Source of the DNA: an uncultured Muribaculaceae bacterium
GTDB taxonomy: Bacteria > Bacteroidota > Bacteroidia > Bacteroidales > Muribaculaceae
Assembly: GCA_910587355.1 (NCBI GenBank)
Contig: CAJUKF010000035.1
Location: 1 to 30,783, forward strand
DNA: 30,783 bases
Reading direction: 5' to 3'
Each line of letters opens with the position of its first letter. Position 1 is the first letter of the stretch. The translations under genes and the position numbers were made by a program. Below, one piece after another: positions 1-7,160 of this stretch. Below the pieces are notes generated by a model. It was not told the DNA's origin and did no database searches. It worked only from the letters and a program-made list of their open reading frames with translations.

Positions 1-22
1 ATATTCGACCGATGCTTATTTA

Positions 23-1519
23 TTATTCACATTGGTTATTAAACAACCTCTTAATTTTCTCTTCATCGCGCAGAAGCCGGTTGAGGTCATCGACAAAAGT
101 AGGATACAGTCTCAGAAATATGGAGTCGAAGCGCTGATATAGCCCGGATGTTTCCTCTGATACCATCTCATCCGACTGCAGACGGCGTGTAAGCGCTGCA
201 AACGAACGGCTCACGGCAAGCTTATAAAGCGACTTCTGCATCTGTTCCACTTTATCGATATAATGGAAACATACATCGAATAACTCCGCGATATAGCTCT
301 CTTTGGCCAGATTGTTTTCGTAGAGCAACGCATTTTTCTCGTTAAGCAGTTCGTTTATGCTGTTGAGTTTTGTAATGGCCTCACTTAGATTTTCATTGCT
401 CTGCGCCAGTTCGCGTTTAATTCGTATATTGCGTTGCATCTGGCGATAAAGACACAGCGAGATGACAATCAGAATGACTACGCTCACTATACTTACAGCC
501 GAGAGCCACAGAAGACTATTGTGCGAGCGTCTTTCCTCTTCGCGGAGCGCCGAAGTGATAATGGAATAATTGTTATATATAGCTGTGCCACGGAAAGAAA
601 TACCTGATTTCTGTATATCGGATATTGTAACGAGAGTGAAGTCATACGCATCCCTGTAATAGCCGTCTTCATACCGCATCGCGGCAACTGTCTGTAGAGA
701 AAGGGTCTCACGGGTACAATTGCGTATATCGGAAATTGCCGAACGTATGAAGTATTCCAGCGCACGGTCGCGTTTACCCCACATCATGCTCACCGCGGCA
801 TACTGATTGGTAAGCATTGCATATTCCGGTGCCTCGGGACCGAAGTCGGCGAGCATCTCCTGAAATAATTTTTCCGTCATGAGGGAGTCCGAGCCGGCAA
901 GCGGCGTGGTGACCGCGATACGGTAACTGTACGACTTAGGATTGAAATAATGAAACAGCGAATCGCGACACGCCGTGGCATCAAAACCTTCTGCGCGGCA
1001 TGATGCCGAATAAAACTCCCTCAGACATGCGCTGGCCTCATAGTAGAGCAGCTTGCCTGCGGTATCGAGCTGTGCGGGCTCGATGCCTTTAAGGATATTC
1101 TCAGCTTCGAGAAACCGGCTGCACATCGACAGCTCCATGCTTTTCTTGACAGAGGCGGCTATCGCCTTATCGCGGTTACCGAGGCGCAGGGCGGCCTCGC
1201 GTGCACGGTCAATGCACGAAATTGCGGAATCTACCTGATATTTGCGGTAATGGTCAAAAAGAAGAGTATTGACCCGGTATATTTCCTCGTCGGAAATACT
1301 GCCGTCCGTATTCAGCACGTTTCTGAGTGCCTCTATAGCGACTTCCTTCTCGGCCACAAATGTATCCCGCATTCTGATAGTGGCACGCAGTGAATCGAGC
1401 CAGTCGCCGACGGCCGAGGATTCAGCATGCCCTGTCGCATGGCAGAAAAAAGAGATAAATGCAACTGCTAAAACAACGAGAGGACAATAAAAGGTTCTAT
1501 TTCGTCTCAAGTCAAACAT
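23..1519 (-). CDS. DUF6377-like TPR and membrane-anchored putative regulator, C-terminus apparently missing
   Basis: The protein is about 498 aa from the ATG at 1519; a TTG six codons upstream would give 504 aa, but the ATG fits the signal sequence better. An N-terminal hydrophobic signal is followed by an all-helical region resembling tetratricopeptide repeats, then one membrane span near residues 335-360 (hydrophobic stretch after SHNSLLWLS), a coiled coil rich in Asn, Leu and Glu, and a helical cytoplasmic segment. This order matches the Bacteroidota DUF6377 family as I remember it: membrane regulators that normally end in a LuxR-like helix-turn-helix. Here the frame stops directly after the segment FVDDLNRLLRDEEKIKRL, where the HTH would be expected, so the output domain looks absent. 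It lies divergent to the AraC-family gene. Family call is fairly firm; ligand and target are unknown. Confidence 0.72.
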   Translation of the reverse strand: MFDLRRNRTFYCPLVVLAVAFISFFCHATGHAESSAVGDWLDSLRATIRMRDTFVAEKEVAIEALRNVLNTDGSISDEEIYRVNTLLFDHYRKYQVDSAISCIDRAREAALRLGNRDKAIAASVKKSMELSMCSRFLEAENILKGIEPAQLDTAGKLLYYEASACLREFYSASCRAEGFDATACRDSLFHYFNPKSYSYRIAVTTPLAGSDSLMTEKLFQEMLADFGPEAPEYAMLTNQYAAVSMMWGKRDRALEYFIRSAISDIRNCTRETLSLQTVAAMRYEDGYYRDAYDFTLVTISDIQKSGISFRGTAIYNNYSIITSALREEERRSHNSLLWLSAVSIVSVVILIVISLCLYRQMQRNIRIKRELAQSNENLSEAITKLNSINELLNEKNALLYENNLAKESYIAELFDVCFHYIDKVEQMQKSLYKLAVSRSFAALTRRLQSDEMVSEETSGLYQRFDSIFLRLYPTFVDDLNRLLRDEEKIKRLFNNQCE

Positions 1520-1525
1520 CCTGTA

Positions 1526-1533
1526 CAAAATTA
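1526..1533 (-). promoter_or_regulatory. Bacteroidota -7 element immediately before the DUF6377-like start
   Basis: The minus strand reads TAATTTTG, an exact TAnnTTTG match, ending only 6 bases before the ATG. No clear -33 TTTG is seen about 20 bases upstream. If it is used, the transcript would begin at or next to the start codon, so the mRNA would be leaderless or nearly so. Confidence 0.4.
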
Positions 1534-1648
1534 GCAAAAAAAAGTTTTTACATGGACGAAAGGCACCGTTAACTTTTATCTTTGGCGGAAAAAACCTTTT
1601 ATATTTCCTTTTCGGCGCAATCAGATAGCATCCTATGCGATAATTTGA

Positions 1649-1656
1649 TATATTTG
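1649..1656 (+). promoter_or_regulatory. Candidate -7 element of the AraC-family gene
   Basis: TATATTTG is an exact TAnnTTTG match 23 bases before the ATG at 1680. A second match, TATCTTTG, lies at 1577-1584. The 160-bp space between the two divergent genes is AT-rich and could carry operators for either regulator, but I see no convincing inverted repeat. Confidence 0.5.
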
Positions 1657-1679
1657 CAACAAAAAGGTATTACCACGAC

Positions 1680-2558
1680 ATGAACACTGCCCTCCCCGTC
1701 ATATCGCTCGAACGTCTGCTGGCCAGGCATACTCTAAAAATGCTCAATTACCGGAATAAATTTCTGGTTGTCGATGATTTCGCAGACCTCAGCATTCTCG
1801 AGCAACCTACACGACTGCAGGCCGTGACACTCGTTGTATGCCTTCAGGGCGAAGTGGAGTGCAGCATCAATCTACGCCGTTACAGAGTGAATGCACGACA
1901 GTTACTCGTCAATTTTTCGGGCGATATAATTCAGGTGCACAAAAGCGCTAATGTGAAATGCCTTGCCGTGATTGTATCGGAAGAATATCTGCAGAGCCTG
2001 CGCTTCGATTTCCGCGAACGCGCCTCCACTTTTCTGGCCCTGTGCGAAAATGGCCCCGTCGATATATCTGAAGAAGACCTGCACGACCTGCTCCCTTACC
2101 GCAACTTAATCGGCAAAAACATTATCGAAGACAACGACGATGTAGTCACCTGTCTTGTACAGGCGCTCGCCCATACAATAATAGCCTATATCCGCAAGCG
2201 ACACAACATGAAACCGCGCGGGCCCGAAGCTACCGTTCCGCGGCCACGGCGCATTTTCGAAAAATTCATGGGCTTGCTGAGCGAACACCATTCTCGTGAG
2301 CGCAGCCTGTCGTTCTATGCCGACAAGATGTATCTGACACCAAAATACGTATCGAGAATGGTGAAGACGTACAGCGGCAAACGGGCCATCGACTGGATTA
2401 GCGAATATGTTATCGCAGAAGCATGCATCATGCTCGCGCACACCGACCTCACTATTCAGGAAATCGCTTACCACCTCAACTTTCCCACCCAGTCGGCTTT
2501 CGGCAAATACTTCAAACAGGTCACCGGCCGGAGCCCGAAACACTACCGCTTTCATTAA
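1680..2558 (+). CDS. AraC-family transcriptional regulator
   Basis: A 292-aa DNA-binding regulator. The N-terminal ~170 residues look like a cupin-type sensor domain with no motif that identifies a ligand. The C-terminal ~100 residues (from about 190) form the double helix-turn-helix of the AraC/XylS family: the first HTH is around SLSFYADKMYLTPKYVSRMV, and the second around LTIQEIAYHLNFPTQSAFGK followed by the signature YFKQVTGRSPKHYR at the extreme C-terminus. Length is normal for the family. It is divergent from the DUF6377-like gene and followed after 169 bp by a secreted PCMD-like gene that has its own promoter match. Control of either neighbour is plausible but unproven. Confident for family, not for target. 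Confidence 0.93.
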   Translation: MNTALPVISLERLLARHTLKMLNYRNKFLVVDDFADLSILEQPTRLQAVTLVVCLQGEVECSINLRRYRVNARQLLVNFSGDIIQVHKSANVKCLAVIVSEEYLQSLRFDFRERASTFLALCENGPVDISEEDLHDLLPYRNLIGKNIIEDNDDVVTCLVQALAHTIIAYIRKRHNMKPRGPEATVPRPRRIFEKFMGLLSEHHSRERSLSFYADKMYLTPKYVSRMVKTYSGKRAIDWISEYVIAEACIMLAHTDLTIQEIAYHLNFPTQSAFGKYFKQVTGRSPKHYRFH

Positions 2559-2639
2559 GTCTGCGCCCGGCAGTCTGTCCAATAGGGACAACAAAGTGGC
2601 CTAAATCGGATGATTTTTATAAGGAATACCGGAATTTGT

Positions 2640-2647
2640 TAAATTTG
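2640..2647 (+). promoter_or_regulatory. Candidate -7 element of the PCMD-like gene
   Basis: TAAATTTG matches TAnnTTTG, giving a leader of roughly 75 bases before the ATG at 2728. A good -33 TTTG is not evident, which would fit activator-dependent expression, but that is inference. Confidence 0.45.
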
Positions 2648-2727
2648 CATTGTCTATTTAACACTTTAATTAAAACAGCCTCTCCCATATTCTGTTTTAA
2701 ATATATCTAAGGTAATTACTTAATCTT

Positions 2728-3684
2728 ATGAAAAAATCATTCTCCGCATATATACTTCTGCTGTTCAGTTTATTATCAGTAGAAGCTCAGAAAACCGAAG
2801 CCATTCCGTTCGGCAATATGGACTCCTGGGTCACGCGCAACATAAAAGAATCGGCAATCATAGGAGGCCAGACAAAACAGGTATACGCTATCGGCCCCGA
2901 CGAAACAATCAACGGCGACAAGCCCTATGTTCCTAAAGGAGGCTCGCCATGGGCTTCGTCCAACGTGCTTGCCAAAGTGGTGGGCATCACAAAAGTGAGC
3001 AATACCGTTTATCCCGACAATCGCGCCGGCGGCGGAAAATGCGCCAGAATGACCACAATCCTGGAAAACTGCAAGGCTATCGGCCTGATAAATATCGATG
3101 TCCTTGTTTCCGGGTCCATTTTTTTAGGGCAGATGTTCGAGCCTATTAAATCCACCTCGAATCCTTACTCTAAACTTGAAATGGGCATACCGTTTACAAA
3201 ACGTCCGGCAGCCCTCGTTTTCGACTACAGACTTGTGATACCTGACACCGACATGCTATACTCAAGCGGATTCGGCAAAAAACGTGTCGTCAAAGGCCGC
3301 GACAAAGCAGAGGTATTCATATATCTTCAGCGCCGGTGGGAGGACAGCGAAGGCAACATCCACGCACACCGTGTGGGCACAGCACGCGAACTGTTCGGCA
3401 AATCATCCGACAGCTGGGTCAACGGATACCGGTTGAAAGTGAACTACGGCGACATAACCCATGAGCCCTATTACACTCAGCGCATGGCACTCATTCCAAA
3501 GGACAACAGTTATTACGCCCGCAATTCCAAAGGCAAAATCGTACCTGTGATTGAGGAAGGATGGGACGATGCCGACGCCACGCCCACCCACCTTCTGATG
3601 ATGTTTTCCGCAGGGAGCAACGGAGCCTACATAGGCACCCCGGGCGCGACACTATGGGTCGACAACGTGGCTCTCGCATACTGA
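2728..3684 (+). CDS. Secreted PCMD (putative carbohydrate metabolism domain)-like protein
   Basis: A 318-aa exported protein. Residues 1-20 are a signal peptide (MKKS, hydrophobic core, cleavage near SVEAQ) without a lipobox cysteine. The rest is a beta-rich domain beginning IPFGNMDSWVTR and ending GATLWVDNVALAY, with a central RPAALVFDYRLVIP segment. This start and end pattern is typical of the PCMD family of Bacteroidota surface or periplasmic proteins, which have a jelly-roll, carbohydrate-binding-like fold. No catalytic motif is obvious. The upstream neighbour is the AraC-family gene, and a strong terminator follows, so it is probably a single-gene unit. The family assignment is from memory of motif pattern; substrate unknown. 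Confidence 0.7.
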   Translation: MKKSFSAYILLLFSLLSVEAQKTEAIPFGNMDSWVTRNIKESAIIGGQTKQVYAIGPDETINGDKPYVPKGGSPWASSNVLAKVVGITKVSNTVYPDNRAGGGKCARMTTILENCKAIGLINIDVLVSGSIFLGQMFEPIKSTSNPYSKLEMGIPFTKRPAALVFDYRLVIPDTDMLYSSGFGKKRVVKGRDKAEVFIYLQRRWEDSEGNIHAHRVGTARELFGKSSDSWVNGYRLKVNYGDITHEPYYTQRMALIPKDNSYYARNSKGKIVPVIEEGWDDADATPTHLLMMFSAGSNGAYIGTPGATLWVDNVALAY

Positions 3685-3714
3685 AGCTACAATTTGTACA
3701 ATAATCTAATTTCT

Positions 3715-3766
3715 CCGAACGGGAGTTGCGCGATATATTTTTGCAACTTCCGTTCGGAACTTTTTT
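3715..3766 (+). terminator. Rho-independent terminator of the PCMD-like gene
   Basis: A 15-bp stem pairs 3715-3729 with 3743-3757 (one G-U wobble) around a 13-base loop. It is followed by AAC and six T at 3761-3766. The same T-tract doubles as part of the -33 box of the next promoter. Confidence 0.88.
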
Positions 3767-3794
3767 GGCGGACTGGAGATTTTTATTAATTTTG
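3761..3794 (+). promoter_or_regulatory. Promoter of the cobalamin-riboswitch operon
   Basis: A -33 TTTG (3764-3767) and a -7 TAATTTTG (3787-3794) are separated by 19 bases, a near-ideal Bacteroidota housekeeping promoter. Transcription should start near 3800, right at the beginning of the riboswitch aptamer. Confidence 0.78.
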
Positions 3795-3796
3795 CC

Positions 3797-3990
3797 GTCG
3801 CATTGGTTCGCCTGCGTCTTCTCAGACCGAGGCGATTAAAAGGGAATCAGGTGAAAGACCTGAACAGACCCGCTACTGTAAGTTCCATTGCAAACTTCCG
3901 GACACGATTAGTGTCACTGGCCGCCATGCGGCCGGGAAGGCCGTTCCGGAAGAGGAACAAGTCAGGAGACCTGCCATGCAGTCAATTATT
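3797..3990 (+). ncRNA. Cobalamin (adenosylcobalamin-type) riboswitch aptamer
   Basis: The conserved B12 elements occur in order: AAAAGGGAATCAGGTG near 3837-3852, the CCGCTACTGT core near 3871-3880, GTGTCACTGG and CGGGAAGGCCG near 3911-3943, and the B12 box GTCAGGAGACCTGCC near 3961-3975. The element begins at the predicted transcription start. Such riboswitches normally lower expression of downstream genes when B12 is plentiful, typically B12 uptake or synthesis genes or B12-independent isoenzymes. The operon below ends in a MetE-like gene, which fits the isoenzyme logic. Aptamer ends are approximate. Confidence 0.93.
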
Positions 3991-4054
3991 TCAATAATCT
4001 CGAGGATTAGATTTTGAAGTGAAAAAGAAAGGAATCTCCTGCATATGGCTTCAT

Positions 4055-4147
4055 GCGGTGAGTGAGAATAAGGCAGCATTGCCTCGCATCTCCGCTGTAA
4101 GCTCCGGCCTTTTCAGGCCGGGGCCATATCTGCATGTGCATGGCCGG
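4055..4147 (+). promoter_or_regulatory. Probable expression platform between riboswitch and first gene
   Basis: About 215 bases separate the aptamer from the first start codon. They hold an extended hairpin (GCGG at 4055 to CCGC at 4092-4095, enclosing AGGCA/TGCCT) and a CCGGCC segment at 4104-4109 that can pair with either of two GGCCGG copies (4116-4121 or 4142-4147). Mutually exclusive pairing is what an expression platform needs. There is no T-run, so control of translation or of a Rho site is more likely than a simple terminator. Confidence 0.45.
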
Positions 4148-4205
4148 CAGGACCAACTTCCATGCATTTCAAATCTTTTCCACCTTAAAAACTCTTTCAA
4201 TCACT

Positions 4206-4421
4206 ATGAAATGTGCAAGGTGCGAAAAGGAATTCCTGTTTGAATTCCACAGTGTCAGTCATTGGCTTAAGGCGTCGACGCTCGACGACCGGCAACTCTC
4301 ATTTATTCTTTACAACTACGGCAGCCCTATCTGTGAAGACTGCGAAAACGATTTGCGCGACAGCTTCTACGCGTACGGCGTCAATCCGAATCACCGTCAG
4401 TCAACAAAAAGAAAGGGATAA
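4206..4421 (+). CDS. Small four-cysteine (zinc-ribbon-like) protein
   Basis: A 71-aa product starting MKCARCEKEF. It has two CxxC knuckles, C3/C6 and C43/C46, spaced as in small zinc ribbons or rubredoxin-like knuckles, with a helical, aromatic-rich middle (HSVSHWLKASTLDDRQL) and a short basic tail. The first ATG codon gives the first knuckle at residues 3-6; longer upstream versions of this frame would read into the riboswitch platform. It is the first gene after the cobalamin riboswitch and lies 5 bases from the transporter start, so the two are co-transcribed. I do not recognise a named family. A metal-binding or structural role is inferred only from the cysteines. Confidence 0.72.
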   Translation: MKCARCEKEFLFEFHSVSHWLKASTLDDRQLSFILYNYGSPICEDCENDLRDSFYAYGVNPNHRQSTKRKG

Positions 4422-4426
4422 GGGCT

Positions 4427-5941
4427 ATGTTTACCAATTTTCATGGCTTCCACCTTGTGGAAGAGTACCACAAGTGGAAAAAAGCACACCGCAACAGCAA
4501 AAATCCGATAGGGCTCAAATCCCTCAAACTCCTCTTCGCCACACTCATTCCTCTCTTCCTGTGGATAGCGCCGTCTTACATATACGGGCTGCCCGGACTG
4601 AATCCTGTAGAGCACCGCGTGCTCGCGATTTTTGTATTTGCCGCCCTGATGTGGCTGTTTGACGCCGTTCCGGCCTGGACGACTTCGCTCATAGTCGTGG
4701 TGCTGCTCCTCTTCTGCACATCCGACAGCGCCCTGTGGTTCTTCCAGACAGACTCTGCCGGGAATAAGTTCGGCAACCTCGTCAACAACACCGATTTGCT
4801 TCACTGTTTCGCCGACCCGACAATCATGCTATTTATCGGAGGCTTCATCATAGCAATCGCCGCTACAAAAAGCGGCCTTGACGTGAAACTCGCCAGAGTG
4901 ATGCTTGCGCCATTCGGCACCAAATCGGAGAATGTGCTTCTGGGCTTTATCCTCGTCACGGCACTCTTCTCGATGTTCATAAGCAACACGGCCACCGCGG
5001 CGATGATGCTCACATTCCTCGCCCCCGTGCTCAGTGCGCTCCCTGCCGACGGAAAAGGGAAAATAGGCCTCGCGCTCGCCATTCCTATAGGCGCCAATAT
5101 AGGAGGCATGGGCACTCCTATCGGTACTCCGCCAAACGCCATAGCACTCAAATTTCTCAACGACCCCAACGGAATGAATATGGGAATCGGCTTCGGACAA
5201 TGGATGATGGTAATGGTACCCCTTACCCTCGTGCTGCTCGTCATAGCATGGTTTGTCCTTAAACGCCTTTTCCCGTTCAAACAGAAAAACATAACGCTGC
5301 GCATCGAATCCACACACGCATCCGACAAAAAAGACATCATAGTCTATGTCACCTTCGCCGTCACAGTCCTGCTGTGGCTTACCGATTCCATTACCGGTGT
5401 GAACGCCAATGTCGTGGCAATGCTTCCGGTAGGTGTGCTCTGCATGGCCGGTATCATCACCAGACGCGACCTCGAGCAATTGTCGTGGAGCATACTGTGG
5501 ATGATTGCCGGCGCCTTCTCTCTCGGAGTGGCAATGAAACAGTCGGGCCTCGCCGCTCAGCTCATCGAGGCGGTGCCGTTCGACACATGGTCGCCCCTCG
5601 TTGTCATCATCGGCTCGGGGCTGTTGTGCTATCTCATGGCCAATTTCATCAGCCACACGGCCACGGCGGCCCTGTTTGTGCCAATTCTTGCTATTGCAGG
5701 CACTTCAATGTCAGACCAGCTCGCAGCTTTCGGCGGCGTATCGACCCTCCTCATAGGCGTGGCCATCTGCTCGTCGGTCGCAATGGTTCTTCCGATCTCA
5801 ACACCTCCGAATGCCCTTGCCGACGCAACTGGATTCATAAAACAGAAATATATGGTGAAGACCGGCCTCATAATGGGTCTCACGGGTCTGCTGCTCGGAT
5901 ATGTGGTGCTCATATTATGCGGCATTTACGGAATATTTTAA
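4427..5941 (+). CDS. DASS/SLC13-family anion (dicarboxylate-type) transporter
   Basis: A 504-aa inner-membrane transporter with about 11-13 hydrophobic spans. It has the two inverted-repeat hallmarks of divalent-anion:sodium symporters: the first motif FISNTATAAMM (S186-N187-T188) with the downstream GTPIGTPPNAIAL loop, and the second FISHTATAALFVPI (S409-H410-T411) with the loop LPISTPPNALADATGF. In characterised members both motifs are SNT and bind sodium and the carboxylate; here the second Asn is His. A ~45-residue hydrophilic N-terminus precedes the first span. It sits in a B12-riboswitch operon between a Cys4 protein and a MetE-like protein (10-base gap to the latter). Substrate unknown; di- or tricarboxylates, sulfate or an amino-acid-like anion are possible. 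Confidence 0.88.
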   Translation: MFTNFHGFHLVEEYHKWKKAHRNSKNPIGLKSLKLLFATLIPLFLWIAPSYIYGLPGLNPVEHRVLAIFVFAALMWLFDAVPAWTTSLIVVVLLLFCTSDSALWFFQTDSAGNKFGNLVNNTDLLHCFADPTIMLFIGGFIIAIAATKSGLDVKLARVMLAPFGTKSENVLLGFILVTALFSMFISNTATAAMMLTFLAPVLSALPADGKGKIGLALAIPIGANIGGMGTPIGTPPNAIALKFLNDPNGMNMGIGFGQWMMVMVPLTLVLLVIAWFVLKRLFPFKQKNITLRIESTHASDKKDIIVYVTFAVTVLLWLTDSITGVNANVVAMLPVGVLCMAGIITRRDLEQLSWSILWMIAGAFSLGVAMKQSGLAAQLIEAVPFDTWSPLVVIIGSGLLCYLMANFISHTATAALFVPILAIAGTSMSDQLAAFGGVSTLLIGVAICSSVAMVLPISTPPNALADATGFIKQKYMVKTGLIMGLTGLLLGYVVLILCGIYGIF

Positions 5942-5951
5942 ACACTGACAT

Positions 5952-7058
5952 ATGAAAATAGAAATTGTAGGGAGCTTTCTCCCCTCCGACACATTATATG
6001 AGGCCCGCAATGATTTCAATAAGGGCATAATCGACAGTTCCTCGCTGAAAAACGCCGAGGACGAAGCCGTGGCCGAACTCGTGGAGCGACAGCTGAACCT
6101 CGGACTCGCGCAAGTGACATCAGGCGAACTCCGCCGCAATCACTGGGACAAAGATTTCTGGTTCGGCCTCACCGGCATATCGGTCGAACGCCTCGAGACA
6201 GGACGCATATATCAGAATGTAGAGTCGGGAAGCGACCTGATGCGTGTCTCCGGCAGAATCGGCTTCAATCCGGCTCACCCGTTCTTCGACGACATGCGTT
6301 TCCTCAAAAGCCGTGTCGGCTCACGGGCCGTCTGCCTTCAGTGCATACCCTCTCCTTGCGACATGTATCTTGAAATTCTGCTTCAGCGCGATGATGAACT
6401 CCAGAAAATCTACCCCGTCCGTGAGGGTCTGCTCCACGACATAGCTACGGCCTACAACCTCACGCTGCACGAACTCTATGGGGTCGGATGCCGCAGTGTA
6501 CAGTTCGACGACACCGCTTGCGGACGCCTGTGTCAGGACAATTTCACAAAACGTCTCCTGCAGGGAGGCTTTGACCTGATAGCCCTCCACTCCGACTTCA
6601 TTTCCCTGCTGAATGATTCGTTTGCAGGTCTGCCCCGCGACATGGAGACATCTCTCTATCTCAGCGGAGGTGACATGATAGTGCCTGAGTGGGAATACAT
6701 CGAGTATCCCGACAATATCATGCCGAAAGTGCTGCGCGGAGTGAATGCAGATAAATTCTATCTCCCGCTCGAACTCGGCAACGACTACCAGCTCGAGATT
6801 CTCCGGCATCTGCCGCAGGGAAAGAAAGCAGTGCTTGGTCTTGTCAATGCCCATTCCCCCTTCCCCGAGCCTCTGGAAATGATACATCATGCAGCAGCCC
6901 TGGGTGCCCGCTATGTCTCGCCTGAGAATCTCTCCGTGAGTCCGCGCACGGGCTTCAAACTGACGGACCATATCGACCGGGGACTGACATACGAGAGTCA
7001 GTGGCAGAAACTTTCTGAGCTTAAAGCATCTATGAGTCAGGAATTAATTCAAGGCTGA
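5952..7058 (+). CDS. MetE/YxjG-like cobalamin-independent methionine synthase family protein with a degenerate zinc site
   Basis: A 368-aa cytoplasmic TIM-barrel protein. The N-terminus (VGSFLPSDTLYEAR ... VTSGELRRNHWDKDF) and the order of later motifs (VQFDDTACG, LPQGKKAVLGLVNAH, ENLSVSPRTGF) match the single-domain YxjG/YxjH branch of the MetE C-terminal family. Family members bind zinc with H-x-C, a Glu and a Cys; by my alignment only H213 remains, while the others read D215, P272 and T333. Three other cysteines form a cluster at 128, 131 and 136. It is the last gene of the cobalamin-riboswitch operon, as expected for a B12-independent isoenzyme that is shut off by B12, but the lost ligands make ordinary homocysteine methylation doubtful. 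The UROD-like superfamily offers other methyl-transfer or non-catalytic roles. Confidence 0.82.
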   Translation: MKIEIVGSFLPSDTLYEARNDFNKGIIDSSSLKNAEDEAVAELVERQLNLGLAQVTSGELRRNHWDKDFWFGLTGISVERLETGRIYQNVESGSDLMRVSGRIGFNPAHPFFDDMRFLKSRVGSRAVCLQCIPSPCDMYLEILLQRDDELQKIYPVREGLLHDIATAYNLTLHELYGVGCRSVQFDDTACGRLCQDNFTKRLLQGGFDLIALHSDFISLLNDSFAGLPRDMETSLYLSGGDMIVPEWEYIEYPDNIMPKVLRGVNADKFYLPLELGNDYQLEILRHLPQGKKAVLGLVNAHSPFPEPLEMIHHAAALGARYVSPENLSVSPRTGFKLTDHIDRGLTYESQWQKLSELKASMSQELIQG

Positions 7059-7129
7059 GAAGAGAAAAAGCAATCCCGCGCCAAAGCATATTTTACCATG
7101 CGCATGTGCGTTATTTCTGCAAAAATCAC

Positions 7130-7137
7130 TACCTTTG
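7130..7137 (+). promoter_or_regulatory. -7 element of pheT
   Basis: TACCTTTG is an exact TAnnTTTG match 23 bases upstream of the pheT start codon. A -33 box is weak. The gene therefore starts its own transcription unit after the riboswitch operon. Confidence 0.55.
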
Positions 7138-7160
7138 CAGTCTGAAACAACACACAAGCG

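Noticed and set aside
2407..2710. Small overlapping frames at the end of the AraC-family gene
   Set aside because: They overlap the conserved AraC HTH coding region in other frames and lack start-site context or recognisable features.
4019..4243. Possible leader peptide gene between riboswitch and Cys4 protein
   Set aside because: It has no ATG start, overlaps the structured platform and shows no protein-like pattern; the region is better read as regulatory RNA.
4829..5656. Minus-strand open frame of 275 codons opposite the DASS transporter
   Set aside because: His/Cys/Glu-rich complement of membrane-span codons; typical shadow of a transporter gene.
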